Shown here piece after piece: positions 36,315 to 44,900 of a stretch of 64,000 nucleotides of DNA (position 1 is its first letter; every line of letters starts with the position of its first letter). Position numbers and translations under genes: made by a program. The DNA comes from Pseudomonas sp. MM213 (GTDB lineage: Bacteria; Pseudomonadota; Gammaproteobacteria; Pseudomonadales; Pseudomonadaceae). The DNA is taken from the NCBI RefSeq assembly GCF_020423045.1, contig NZ_CP081943.1:5270001-5334000 (forward strand), written 5' to 3'. Below the pieces are notes generated by a model. It had not been told where the DNA came from, ran no database searches, and was given only the letters and a program-made list of their open reading frames with translations.

Positions 36315-36435
36315 GGTAAGGGCACTGAAAAAAACAGGTCGGCCCCCGACCAAGGTCGCCCCACACAATCCCTAGTGCTGACACCCGAACGCTGGCAGAC
36401 TGCCAATCCTTTTACGCCGTTCGTTTTGAGGCTGT

Positions 36436-37449
36436 ATGCCAACGTTTTCTCAACGCCAAGTCTTGCTGCTCATCAGTTGGGTCATCATCTTTGGTGGTTT
36501 GCTGCTGGTGATTCCGTTGCGCTTGCTGCCAAGCCTGCTGGCCGGTCTGCTGGTGTTCGAACTGGTCAACATGCTCACCCCGCAATTGCAGCGACTGATC
36601 GAAGGTCGGCGTGCGCGCTGGCTGGCGGTGGCGTTACTGGGGACGTTGGTGGTCAGTGTGCTGACGCTGATCTTTGCCGGCGCCTTCAGTTTCCTGCTGC
36701 ATGAGGCGGAAAACCCCGGCGCTTCCCTCGATAAATTCATGCTCGTGGTCGACCGCGCTCGCGGTCAGTTGCCGCCGTTCATCGACGCTTACCTGCCGGC
36801 CAGCGCCGCCGAGTTTCGCGTGGCGATTGGCGAGTGGATGAGCAAACACCTCAGCGATCTTCAACTGGTGGGCAAGGACGCGGCGCACATGTTCGTGACG
36901 TTGCTGATCGGCATGGTGCTCGGCGCGATCATCGCCCTGCAACGGGTGCCGGACCTGACCAAGCGCAAGCCGCTGGCCGCCGCACTGTTTGATCGCTTGC
37001 ACCTGTTGGTCCAGGCGTTCCGCAACATCGTGTTCGCACAGATCAAGATTTCCCTGCTCAACACCTTCTTCACCGGGATTTTCCTGGCGGTGGTCCTGCC
37101 GATGTTCGGCATCAAACTACCGCTGACCAAAACCCTGATCGTGCTGACCTTCCTGCTCGGCCTGTTGCCGGTGATCGGCAACCTGATGTCGAACACGCTG
37201 ATCACCATCGTCGGTTTGTCGCTGTCGATCTGGGTCGCGGTGGCCGCGCTGGGTTATCTGATTGTTATCCACAAGCTCGAATACTTCCTCAACGCGCGCA
37301 TTGTCGGCGGGCAGATCAGTGCCAAGTCGTGGGAGTTGCTGTTGGCGATGCTGGTGTTCGAGGCAGCGTTCGGCCTGCCGGGGGTGGTGGCGGGGCCGAT
37401 TTATTACGCGTATTTGAAGAGTGAGTTGAAGCAGGTGGGGATGGTTTGA
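36436..37449 (+). CDS. AI-2E family transporter
   Basis: 337 residues, inner-membrane protein with about eight helices: a pair near the N-terminus (VLLLISWVIIFGGLLLVIPL), a central soluble stretch (residues ~90-150), and the C-terminal bundle with LLGLLPVIGNLMSNTLITIV and a LVFEAAFGLPGVVAGPIYYA end, as in the UPF0118/AI-2E family. Despite the name, members include autoinducer-2 exporters and Na+/H+ antiporters; the substrate is not predictable. Monocistronic, followed by a REP pair. Confidence 0.85.
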   Translation: MPTFSQRQVLLLISWVIIFGGLLLVIPLRLLPSLLAGLLVFELVNMLTPQLQRLIEGRRARWLAVALLGTLVVSVLTLIFAGAFSFLLHEAENPGASLDKFMLVVDRARGQLPPFIDAYLPASAAEFRVAIGEWMSKHLSDLQLVGKDAAHMFVTLLIGMVLGAIIALQRVPDLTKRKPLAAALFDRLHLLVQAFRNIVFAQIKISLLNTFFTGIFLAVVLPMFGIKLPLTKTLIVLTFLLGLLPVIGNLMSNTLITIVGLSLSIWVAVAALGYLIVIHKLEYFLNARIVGGQISAKSWELLLAMLVFEAAFGLPGVVAGPIYYAYLKSELKQVGMV

Positions 37450-37480
37450 TCCGGTCGATATGTATTGCCTGATCTGACGC

Positions 37481-37549
37481 TTTCGCGGGCAAGCCTCGCT
37501 CCTACAGGGATTGAATTGATTCTGTAGGAGCGAGGCTTGCCCGCGAAGG
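37481..37549. repeat. REP inverted pair
   Basis: tttcgcgggcaagcctcgct facing agcgaggcttgcccgcgaa. Confidence 0.92.
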
Positions 37550-37567
37550 GCTCACCTCGGTTCTGGA

Positions 37568-38842
37568 TCAGTCCATCGGCCCATAACGCTTGGCCGCTTC
37601 AATCGCCAAACCACTGCCGATGCTGCCAAAGATGTTGCCTTCCACATGCCGCGCATTCGGCAACATCGCCGAGACGCTGTTGCGCAATGCCGGAATCCCG
37701 CTCGAACCACCGGTGAAGAACACCGTATCCACCTGATCGACCCGCACGTCGGCGTCGTTCAGCATCTGGGTCACGCTGTTGCGCACGCGCTCCAGCAAGT
37801 TGTCGATGGCCGACTCGAACAACGCCCGGCTCAACTCCACGCTCAGGCCCGGCTCGATGCGGTCCAGCGGCACATGGCGGCTGTCGGCGTGGGTCAGCTG
37901 GATCTTGGTTTCTTCCACTTCCATCGCCAGCCAGTGCCCGGCGCGTTGCTCGATCAGCTTGAACAGACGGTCGATGCCGCCGGTGTCTTCGATGTCGTAG
38001 CGCATGCTGCCCAAGGCCAGGGTCGATTTCTGCGAATACACCGAGTTGATGGTGTGCCAGGTCGCCAGGTTCATGTGGTGGCTGGTCGGCATGTAGGCGC
38101 CGCTCTTCATGCGGCTGCCGTAGCCGAACAGTGGCATCAGGCCTTGCAGGCTCAACTGCTTGTCGAAATCGGTCCCGCCGATGTGCACGCCGCCGGTGGC
38201 GAGGATGTCCTCGTGACGGTTGTCGTGGTTGCGGCGTTCAGGAGACAGGCGCACCAGCGAGAAGTCAGACGTACCACCGCCGATGTCGACGATCAGTACC
38301 AACTCTTCCTTTTCGATGGTCGACTCATAGTCGAACGCTGCCGCAATCGGCTCGTACTGGAACGACACATCCTTGAAACCGATGGCGCGGGCCACGTCCA
38401 CCAAGGTGTTTTCCGCTTCCTGGTCAGCCATTTCGTCGTCATCGACGAAGAACACCGGACGACCCAGCACCACTTCATCGAACTCGCGACCAGCGGCGGT
38501 TTCAGCACGTTTCTTCAACTGACCGATGAACAACCCGAGCAAGTCCTTGAACGGCATCGCCGTGCCGAGAACGCTGGTGTCGTGCTTGATCAGCTTGGAA
38601 CCCAGCAGGCTCTTGAGCGAGCGCATCAGCCGGCCTTCGTAGCCTTCCAGGTACTCGTGCAGCGCCAGTCGGCCGTACACCGGGCGGCGCTCTTCCATAT
38701 TGAAGAAGACCACCGAGGGCAGGGTGATCTTGTCGTCCTCCAGCGCGATCAGCGTTTCCATGCCGGGGCGCAGCCAGCCGACGGTGGAGTTGGACGTGCC
38801 GAAGTCGATACCACAGGCACGGGCTGGAGATGCGTTTTTCAT
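37568..38842 (-). CDS. Hsp70 family protein (YegD-like)
   Basis: 424 residues. Actin-like ATPase part of Hsp70 only: phosphate 1 motif CGIDFGTSNSTVGW near residue 10, VLIVDIGGGTSDFSLVRL (phosphate 2), and the adenosine motif FFTGGSSGIPALRNSVSAML. The peptide-binding domain of DnaK is missing, as in E. coli YegD. Role unknown, possibly chaperone-like. Divergent from cbpA-cbpM, which also belong to the Hsp70/40 world, so a functional link is possible. Confidence 0.88.
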   Translation of the reverse strand: MKNASPARACGIDFGTSNSTVGWLRPGMETLIALEDDKITLPSVVFFNMEERRPVYGRLALHEYLEGYEGRLMRSLKSLLGSKLIKHDTSVLGTAMPFKDLLGLFIGQLKKRAETAAGREFDEVVLGRPVFFVDDDEMADQEAENTLVDVARAIGFKDVSFQYEPIAAAFDYESTIEKEELVLIVDIGGGTSDFSLVRLSPERRNHDNRHEDILATGGVHIGGTDFDKQLSLQGLMPLFGYGSRMKSGAYMPTSHHMNLATWHTINSVYSQKSTLALGSMRYDIEDTGGIDRLFKLIEQRAGHWLAMEVEETKIQLTHADSRHVPLDRIEPGLSVELSRALFESAIDNLLERVRNSVTQMLNDADVRVDQVDTVFFTGGSSGIPALRNSVSAMLPNARHVEGNIFGSIGSGLAIEAAKRYGPMD

Positions 38843-39140
38843 GTCTATCAGGTTCCGGTTAAAAAACGGCCGCGCAGTGTATGCCAGTGCGGCGCAGATT
38901 CGAAGGCCGACTATCCGCTAAATCTCGGTAATTAGCGCCTTGATAAGATGGCCCCATGCCCCAAACTTGTCTGCATTGGCCCTGGCAGCCATTGGGATGG
39001 TCAAAAGAACCGCCCGCCGCTGCCGATAAACTTCTGATACGCGCCCCGGTCACAATCTTGAGATCGGTCAACCCTGCGGCTGCCAATGAGCGCATGCTGC
39101 CGGTGATGGCGCGATTTTGATAATGGATGGTGATTCCACG

Positions 39141-40088
39141 ATGGACTTCAAAGACTATTACAAGATTCTCGGTGTGGAACCGACCGCGGACGATAAGACG
39201 ATCAAGGCGGCTTATCGCAAGCTGGCGCGCAAATACCACCCCGACGTCAGCAAGGAAAAGGACGCCGAGTCCAAATTCAAGGACGCGTCCGAAGCCTATG
39301 AAGCGCTGAAAAGCGCCGACAAGCGCGCCGAATACGACGACTTGCGCAAATACGGCCAGCACGGCCAACCGTTCCAGGGCCCGCCGGGTTGGCAGGGGCG
39401 TGGCGGCGGTGGTTTTGGTGGCGGTCAGGACTCGGGCGATTTTTCGGACTTCTTCAGTTCGATCTTCGGTAACCGTGGTCCTGGTTTTGGTGGTGGAGAG
39501 TCGCGTCGCAGTGCCGGACGTCGAGGGCAAGACGTGGAAATGGAACTTGGAATCTTTCTGGAAGAAACCCTCTCGAACGAATCGAAGAAGGTCACGTTCC
39601 AGGTGCCGCAGTACAACGCTGCCGGCCAGCACGTCAGCAACACCAGCAAAAGCCTGAACGTTAAAATCCCCGCCGGCGTGACCGACGGCGAGCGCATCCG
39701 CCTCAAAGGCCAGGGTGCACCGGGCATCGGTGGTGGCGCCAACGGCGACTTGTTCCTGATCATTCGCTTTGCGCCGCATCCGAAGTTCGACGTCGAAGGC
39801 GAGAACCTGATCATTACGCTGCCGCTGGCTCCGTGGGAATTGGCGTTGGGCACCGAAGTGGCCGTGCCTACACTGACAGGCAAGATCAACCTCAAGGTGC
39901 CGGCCGGTAGCCAGAACGGCCAGCGTATGCGCGCCAAAGGCCACGGCTTGTTGAACAAGGCCGGTCAACGCGGTTATCTGTTTGTGCAATTGAAGGCGGT
40001 CATGCCAAAAACCTCGAACGACGAGGTCAAGGCGTTGTGGCAGGAACTGGCGAAAAAAGCCGCATTCGACCCGAGAGAAAACTTCTGA
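39141..40088 (+). CDS. cbpA: Curved DNA-binding protein CbpA, DnaJ-class co-chaperone
   Basis: 315 residues. J domain at the N-terminus ([23 protein letters not shown] motif in [11 protein letters not shown]), a Gly/Phe-rich linker (residues ~80-120), and two C-terminal beta domains; no cysteine-rich zinc finger, which separates it from DnaJ. It stimulates DnaK and binds curved DNA in E. coli. Start 39141 chosen for the usual MDFKDYY start; the frame continues eight codons up. Operon with cbpM, its inhibitor. Confidence 0.95.
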   Translation: MDFKDYYKILGVEPTADDKTIKAAYRKLARKYHPDVSKEKDAESKFKDASEAYEALKSADKRAEYDDLRKYGQHGQPFQGPPGWQGRGGGGFGGGQDSGDFSDFFSSIFGNRGPGFGGGESRRSAGRRGQDVEMELGIFLEETLSNESKKVTFQVPQYNAAGQHVSNTSKSLNVKIPAGVTDGERIRLKGQGAPGIGGGANGDLFLIIRFAPHPKFDVEGENLIITLPLAPWELALGTEVAVPTLTGKINLKVPAGSQNGQRMRAKGHGLLNKAGQRGYLFVQLKAVMPKTSNDEVKALWQELAKKAAFDPRENF

Positions 40089-40111
40089 TCCAAGAGACGG
40101 AGTAGCCCATC

Positions 40112-40417
40112 ATGAGCAACCCCCTGATCGTTCAACTGGACATGGCAGAATTCTGTGAGGCGACCGATTTGTCGGACGTCTACGTGATCGAAATCGTCGA
40201 GCACGGCATCCTCGAACCTCAGGGCAAGCAGCCCAAGGATTGGCGTTTCACCGATTATGAGCTGGCGCTGGCCAAGCGTGCCGCCAAGCTGCGGCACGAC
40301 CTGGAGCTGGAGTGGGAAGGCGTCGCCCTGGCGCTCGACCTGCTTGAAGAGGTGCAGCAACTTCGGGCCGAGAACCGGATGCTCAAGCAGCGGTTGGCGC
40401 GACTGGTTGTCGAATAG
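40112..40417 (+). CDS. cbpM: Chaperone modulator CbpM
   Basis: 101 residues, MerR_2/CbpM-like. It begins MSNPLIVQLDMAEFCEATDL and ends in a coiled coil (LALDLLEEVQQLRAENRMLK). CbpM binds the J domain of CbpA and blocks both DnaK stimulation and DNA binding. It lies 23 bases after cbpA with GAGACGGAG upstream. Confidence 0.9.
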   Translation: MSNPLIVQLDMAEFCEATDLSDVYVIEIVEHGILEPQGKQPKDWRFTDYELALAKRAAKLRHDLELEWEGVALALDLLEEVQQLRAENRMLKQRLARLVVE

Positions 40418-40435
40418 CTGAAGCGAATTCGATTC

Positions 40436-40525
40436 CTGTAGGAGCCGGCTTGCTGGCGATGAACGATGATGCGGTGAGTCAGACAGACCGCGTTGCCCCC
40501 ATCGCCAGCAAGCCGGCTCCTACAG
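40436..40525. repeat. REP inverted pair (CCGGCTTGCTGGCGA subtype)
   Basis: tgtaggagccggcttgctgg facing ccagcaagccggctcctaca. Confidence 0.9.
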
Positions 40526-40546
40526 TTCATGACCGTGCACGGCGGT

Positions 40547-41668
40547 CTATCTCGGCAACACCACGGTAAATAGTGTCCCATCAACTTCGTTCGAACTGAC
40601 CTCGATCGTCCCGCCGTGCGCATCGACCACTTCCTTGACGATGAACAATCCCAGGCCAAGGCTGGTGGACGGCTGGCCGAGTTCTTCATCGGCGCTGCGT
40701 ACCAGCGGATCGAAGATCGTGCCGATCGCGTCTTCGGGGATCGGCGCTCCAAAGTTATGCACCGTTAGACGAACGGTGTCTGGTTCGCCGGTGAGGGTCA
40801 CCGTCACATCACGTTTGTTCGACCCATGCTGCAACGCATTGCCGATCAGGTTTTGCAGCAGTTGCGCCAGGCGTCCGGCATCCCACACGCCTGTCGTGTC
40901 GCCCTGTGCATGAACTGTCGGATCGCATTCGGGATTACCGGCACAGGCTTCGGCAATCGCTGCGTGGGCGGCATCGGCCAGGTCCATCGGCTTCGGTTCA
41001 ATTGGCAGGCTCTTGCCCAGGCGACTGCGCACCAGCTCCAGCAAATCGCCGACCATCACCGCCATGTGCCGCGCGCCGCGTTTGATATTGATCGCACAAG
41101 CCAGGGCATCGCCTTCAAGCGTGGTTTTGCGCATCAGCATTTCGGTGGACAGGCTCACGGCCTGCAAGGGGGCACGCAGGTCATGGCCGAGAATAGCCAG
41201 GAAGATATCCCGCGAATGATTGACCTGTTCGGCATAGGCCGCCGTGGATTCGGCAAGGGCTTCATCGATGGCTTCATTGAAACGGATCATGTCCTGGAAG
41301 TAGGCGAGGTCCGGTGATTCCAGGCTGTTGACCCACAACCGGATCACACAGGCGCGCAGGTGACGGAATTCGCTGGTCATCTGCATCAGATCGAAGCCCA
41401 CGGTATGGCGCAGTTCACCATGACTGGCGCCGGCTTCGTCCAGGCTCGGGGTTTTCTCCGGACCTTCGCCCCTGGCCTTGGCGAGTTGCTCGCTGGCTGT
41501 TTGCGCGGTGGTCATGTCCCGCGCTGCTGCCAACAGAATTTCCCTGGCGTGATCACGCAAGGCCACTCGATCCATATTTTCGGCCGCCGGGGTAATCGTT
41601 CTGGCGAACTGCTCCCATTCATCGACGATACGGTCTACGTGTTGCCTGATGAATTCGGATAGGCGCAT
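40547..41668 (-). CDS. Soluble orphan sensor histidine kinase with RsbRD-like N-terminus
   Basis: 373 residues, no membrane segments. The N-terminal ~145 residues are helical (HVDRIVDEWEQFARTITPAA) and resemble the RsbRD_N regulatory domain. HisKA with H162 in FLAILGHDLRAPLQA, then HATPase: N box LLQNLIGNALQHGSN, G boxes IFDPLVRS and SLGLGLFIVKEVVDAHGG. Start ATG 41668 has AGGAAA; an upstream in-frame start adds ten residues. No response regulator is adjacent, so its partner is elsewhere. Signal sensed unknown; cytosolic. Confidence 0.87.
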   Translation of the reverse strand: MRLSEFIRQHVDRIVDEWEQFARTITPAAENMDRVALRDHAREILLAAARDMTTAQTASEQLAKARGEGPEKTPSLDEAGASHGELRHTVGFDLMQMTSEFRHLRACVIRLWVNSLESPDLAYFQDMIRFNEAIDEALAESTAAYAEQVNHSRDIFLAILGHDLRAPLQAVSLSTEMLMRKTTLEGDALACAINIKRGARHMAVMVGDLLELVRSRLGKSLPIEPKPMDLADAAHAAIAEACAGNPECDPTVHAQGDTTGVWDAGRLAQLLQNLIGNALQHGSNKRDVTVTLTGEPDTVRLTVHNFGAPIPEDAIGTIFDPLVRSADEELGQPSTSLGLGLFIVKEVVDAHGGTIEVSSNEVDGTLFTVVLPR

Positions 41669-41904
41669 GGTCGGTTTCCTGATGGCAATCCGAGGCATCT
41701 TAGCCCCTTTGGCACCCCCTAAAAACTACCACTGCGCCGGCGACCATTCTTTAGTGGCCCCAGGGTGCTAATTAAATATTTTTTAGATCCTGAAATTAAA
41801 TGCATTGTTGGGCTGGCGCGGTTTTCCAAGTGGTTTTTTAAGCTTTTGTTTTTAATCGCACTCAATAGTCTGGTGGTTCTTTTCATCGCATAAGGATTTG
41901 CGAA

Positions 41905-44900
41905 ATGAACGAACTATCGGACGCTCCGGCGTTGCAAGTTATTACCGGGCATGGAAGAAGCAAAGCCAACGTTCATCATGATTATCTGCTGGGCAAACTG
42001 CCTTCGCCGCTAAAAGACGCACCTGTTTCGCGACTGCTTACGATGGCCGATTCGACCGCGGATTTTCCACAGTGGTATTTGAATGCACGCGCCATCGACC
42101 GTCAGTACCTCAAGCAACTGACGGATGAGCGCTGGCGCCTTCAGGTCCCGTTGGACGACGTGTTGGAGAATGTACAGCGGGACATGCTTGCCTTTGCCGA
42201 ACCTTTGCTCGTTAAAGCATTAAAGGACCAGCTGAATCTGGAACTGGACGTCAATGCGACGCTCATTCGCCTGTACATCCCGGCAAAACTGGGCTTTGGC
42301 ATCGATACCAATGCCAGTCGGCTCAGGCAATCGACGTTGCTGGAAGCGGCGCTTCACAATTTCGAGGCGCCTGAAACGCAGGCCGGTGCGTTTCGCGATG
42401 GCTCCGGCATCTTCACCCGGGACCACGAAAACGAGTTACAGCGGCATGCGCTGACGGTCGAACAATTCGCGGCCCTGTGCCGGACGCTTGATATCGGCGC
42501 GCACTATCAGCGTCACCTCAAGGCAGCACTGATGCCCGAAGATATCGCGGCCAAGGCAATAATCGAGCGGCATCGCATGGCCAGTGAAAAAGCCATCTTC
42601 AACGAATCTGCGCTGATCGCGTATTTGAAAAACGACATCAGTTCCTATGGCTACGGGAAACTTCAGCAAATTCGTGACAATGAAAAAGGCATCGCGTGGA
42701 ATCATCGTCCTTTGCAATGCCATCGACTTTCGTTAATGGGCTTCAGGATGTCCGGCATCCTGTTGTTCAGTGCAGTGGCAGACCCCACTGAAGTTAAAAG
42801 AATTTACGACAGTCTGGTTCCCCGGCACCAACGCACACTGATGGAATGGTCCAGGCGTTTGACGCTGCTACCGGGCCAGGAGTTTGAGCAGTTCAAATTA
42901 CTCGAAGCGTTTTTCGCCAATGGCCCCAGCGGTCTCGTCGAAGCCACTTTGCAAAGGGAAGATGGTTTTCAACAAAGCCGTCTCGACGGGACGTTGATCG
43001 CTTATGTCCCGGATGATCCTGACCACCCTTTCAAAGAGTATGCGTCCCTAACGGACTTCATGAAGGAACTGACGAGCCAGTTGCGCTCGCCGGACTATCA
43101 ACAGTTTTTCAGCCGATTCGTGGCACAAAAAGACCATGGCAAATTCTTTGCCCGGGTTCGCGAGCGTTTCACCACGTTCACCTGGACGCAACGTGAGCCG
43201 CTGGACATGGGGCCGTGGTGGCGAGAGACCGCGGTTGAAAACGCCAACGCAGAGCCCATCACCAACATCATTACTGGCGATATTTGGCCGCAAATCGGTC
43301 GCTGGCGCAGGGACAAGGCGATTGCGGGTGCGCGGCACATCGCGGTGCCGACCGACGATGAAGACGCGACCACCCGCTGGAATCGGTTGACCAGCTATCT
43401 GAGCATCGGCTGGAACGTGTTCAACTTCGGCTCCATGTTGGTTCCCGGGCTGGGCGAAGCGATGCTGGCGGTCATGGTCGGGCAGATGCTGTTCGAAACC
43501 ATGGAAGGTATCGAGGCGTGGAGCAAGGGCGACAGGGACGAAGCGGCGGCTCATCTGACCGGTGTCATGATCAATTTCGCGCAACTGGCAATCATGGCGG
43601 CGGGGCATGTGTTGCCCGCCGGTGCGGCGGCGTCGGTCAAACCGTCGGCGTTTATCGATCGGTTGCAAAAGGTTGAGTTGCCTGACGGCAAGACACGCCT
43701 CTGGAAGCCGGACCTGTCGCCCTACGCCCATGACCTGACGTTGCCGAAAACGGTGACGCCAGGTGAGCAGGGGCTGTTCCGGCACAGCGAAAAAACCATC
43801 CTGAAGCATGAAAACAAATACTTCGAAGTCAGAAACGACCCACTCACGGGCCAGCCACGCCTGCAACATCCGGATCGGCCGCAGGCGTATCAACCCACAC
43901 TCGAACACGACGGTGCCGGTGTGTGGAAGACCGAGCTCGACCGACCCGTCGAGTGGGGCAAAATCACGCTCATGCGGCGTCTGGGGTTGGCGGTTGAGGA
44001 TTTGTCCGAGGCCACGTTGGAGCAGATTCGTATCGCCAGCGGTGTCGAAGAAGACCTGTTGCGACGGCTGCATGTCGTCAACGAACCACCGCCCGCGCTG
44101 CTGACCGACACGATCGAACGCTTCAAGATCTGGGCTGATGTGCAAAAGCTGCCCGGGCAGATAGTGCTCGATGAGGTTCCCGAAGCGTTCATCGAGCAGG
44201 TGCCCCGTTTGCTGGTGGAGCTGCCGGGCTGGCCTGAGCAAAAAAGCATCGAGCTTTTTGACGACGCCGAGCAGTCGGGCCGCTCGATCAAATACGGCAA
44301 TCTCGACGCGTCGCCGGCCGATACGCTGAGGATAAGCCGTGCCGAGGTCGGTGCCGGGAAACTTCCGGAGCTGGCCGTGAAGTTTGTCAATGAAGCCGAC
44401 ATCCATTCGTTGTTCGGACAGAGTATTTCCACTGACGAGCATATCCGCATCGACGCCTTGAAAAACAGGCTCGCGGGGCGGGCAGGCAGTCATCCGGGAC
44501 CTTTGTTTGACGCGCTCAATCGCCGTTTGCAGCAGACAGACAATCGGCAAGTGCCGGCGCTTCAGGACGCCTTCAGCAACCTCCCGACGGTGATCGCCCG
44601 TGAGTTGCTGGCTGACATCGAACCGCAAGACTTACTCAAAATCACCGAGTCTTCGCGCATTCCCTTGCGGCTCAGAGAGCGCACGCGGCTGGCCTTGCGC
44701 ACGTTACGCGCCGCACGCGCTTACGAAGGGCTTTTCCTCGATGTCGCGTACGGCGTCGATAGCGAGCGATTGGCGTTGCACTCGTTGCAAGCGCTGCCCG
44801 ACTGGCCCGAAAACGTGCGCATCGAAATCCGCGAATACTCATTCGACGGACCACTGCGCGACAGTGTGGGCCCGGCAGATGCCGCCGTTCGCCGAGTCCT

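Noticed and set aside
38930..38960. Heat-shock sigma-32 promoter between the Hsp70-like gene and cbpA
   Set aside because: CTTGATA and CCCCATG occur, but only six bases apart instead of the required 11-15.
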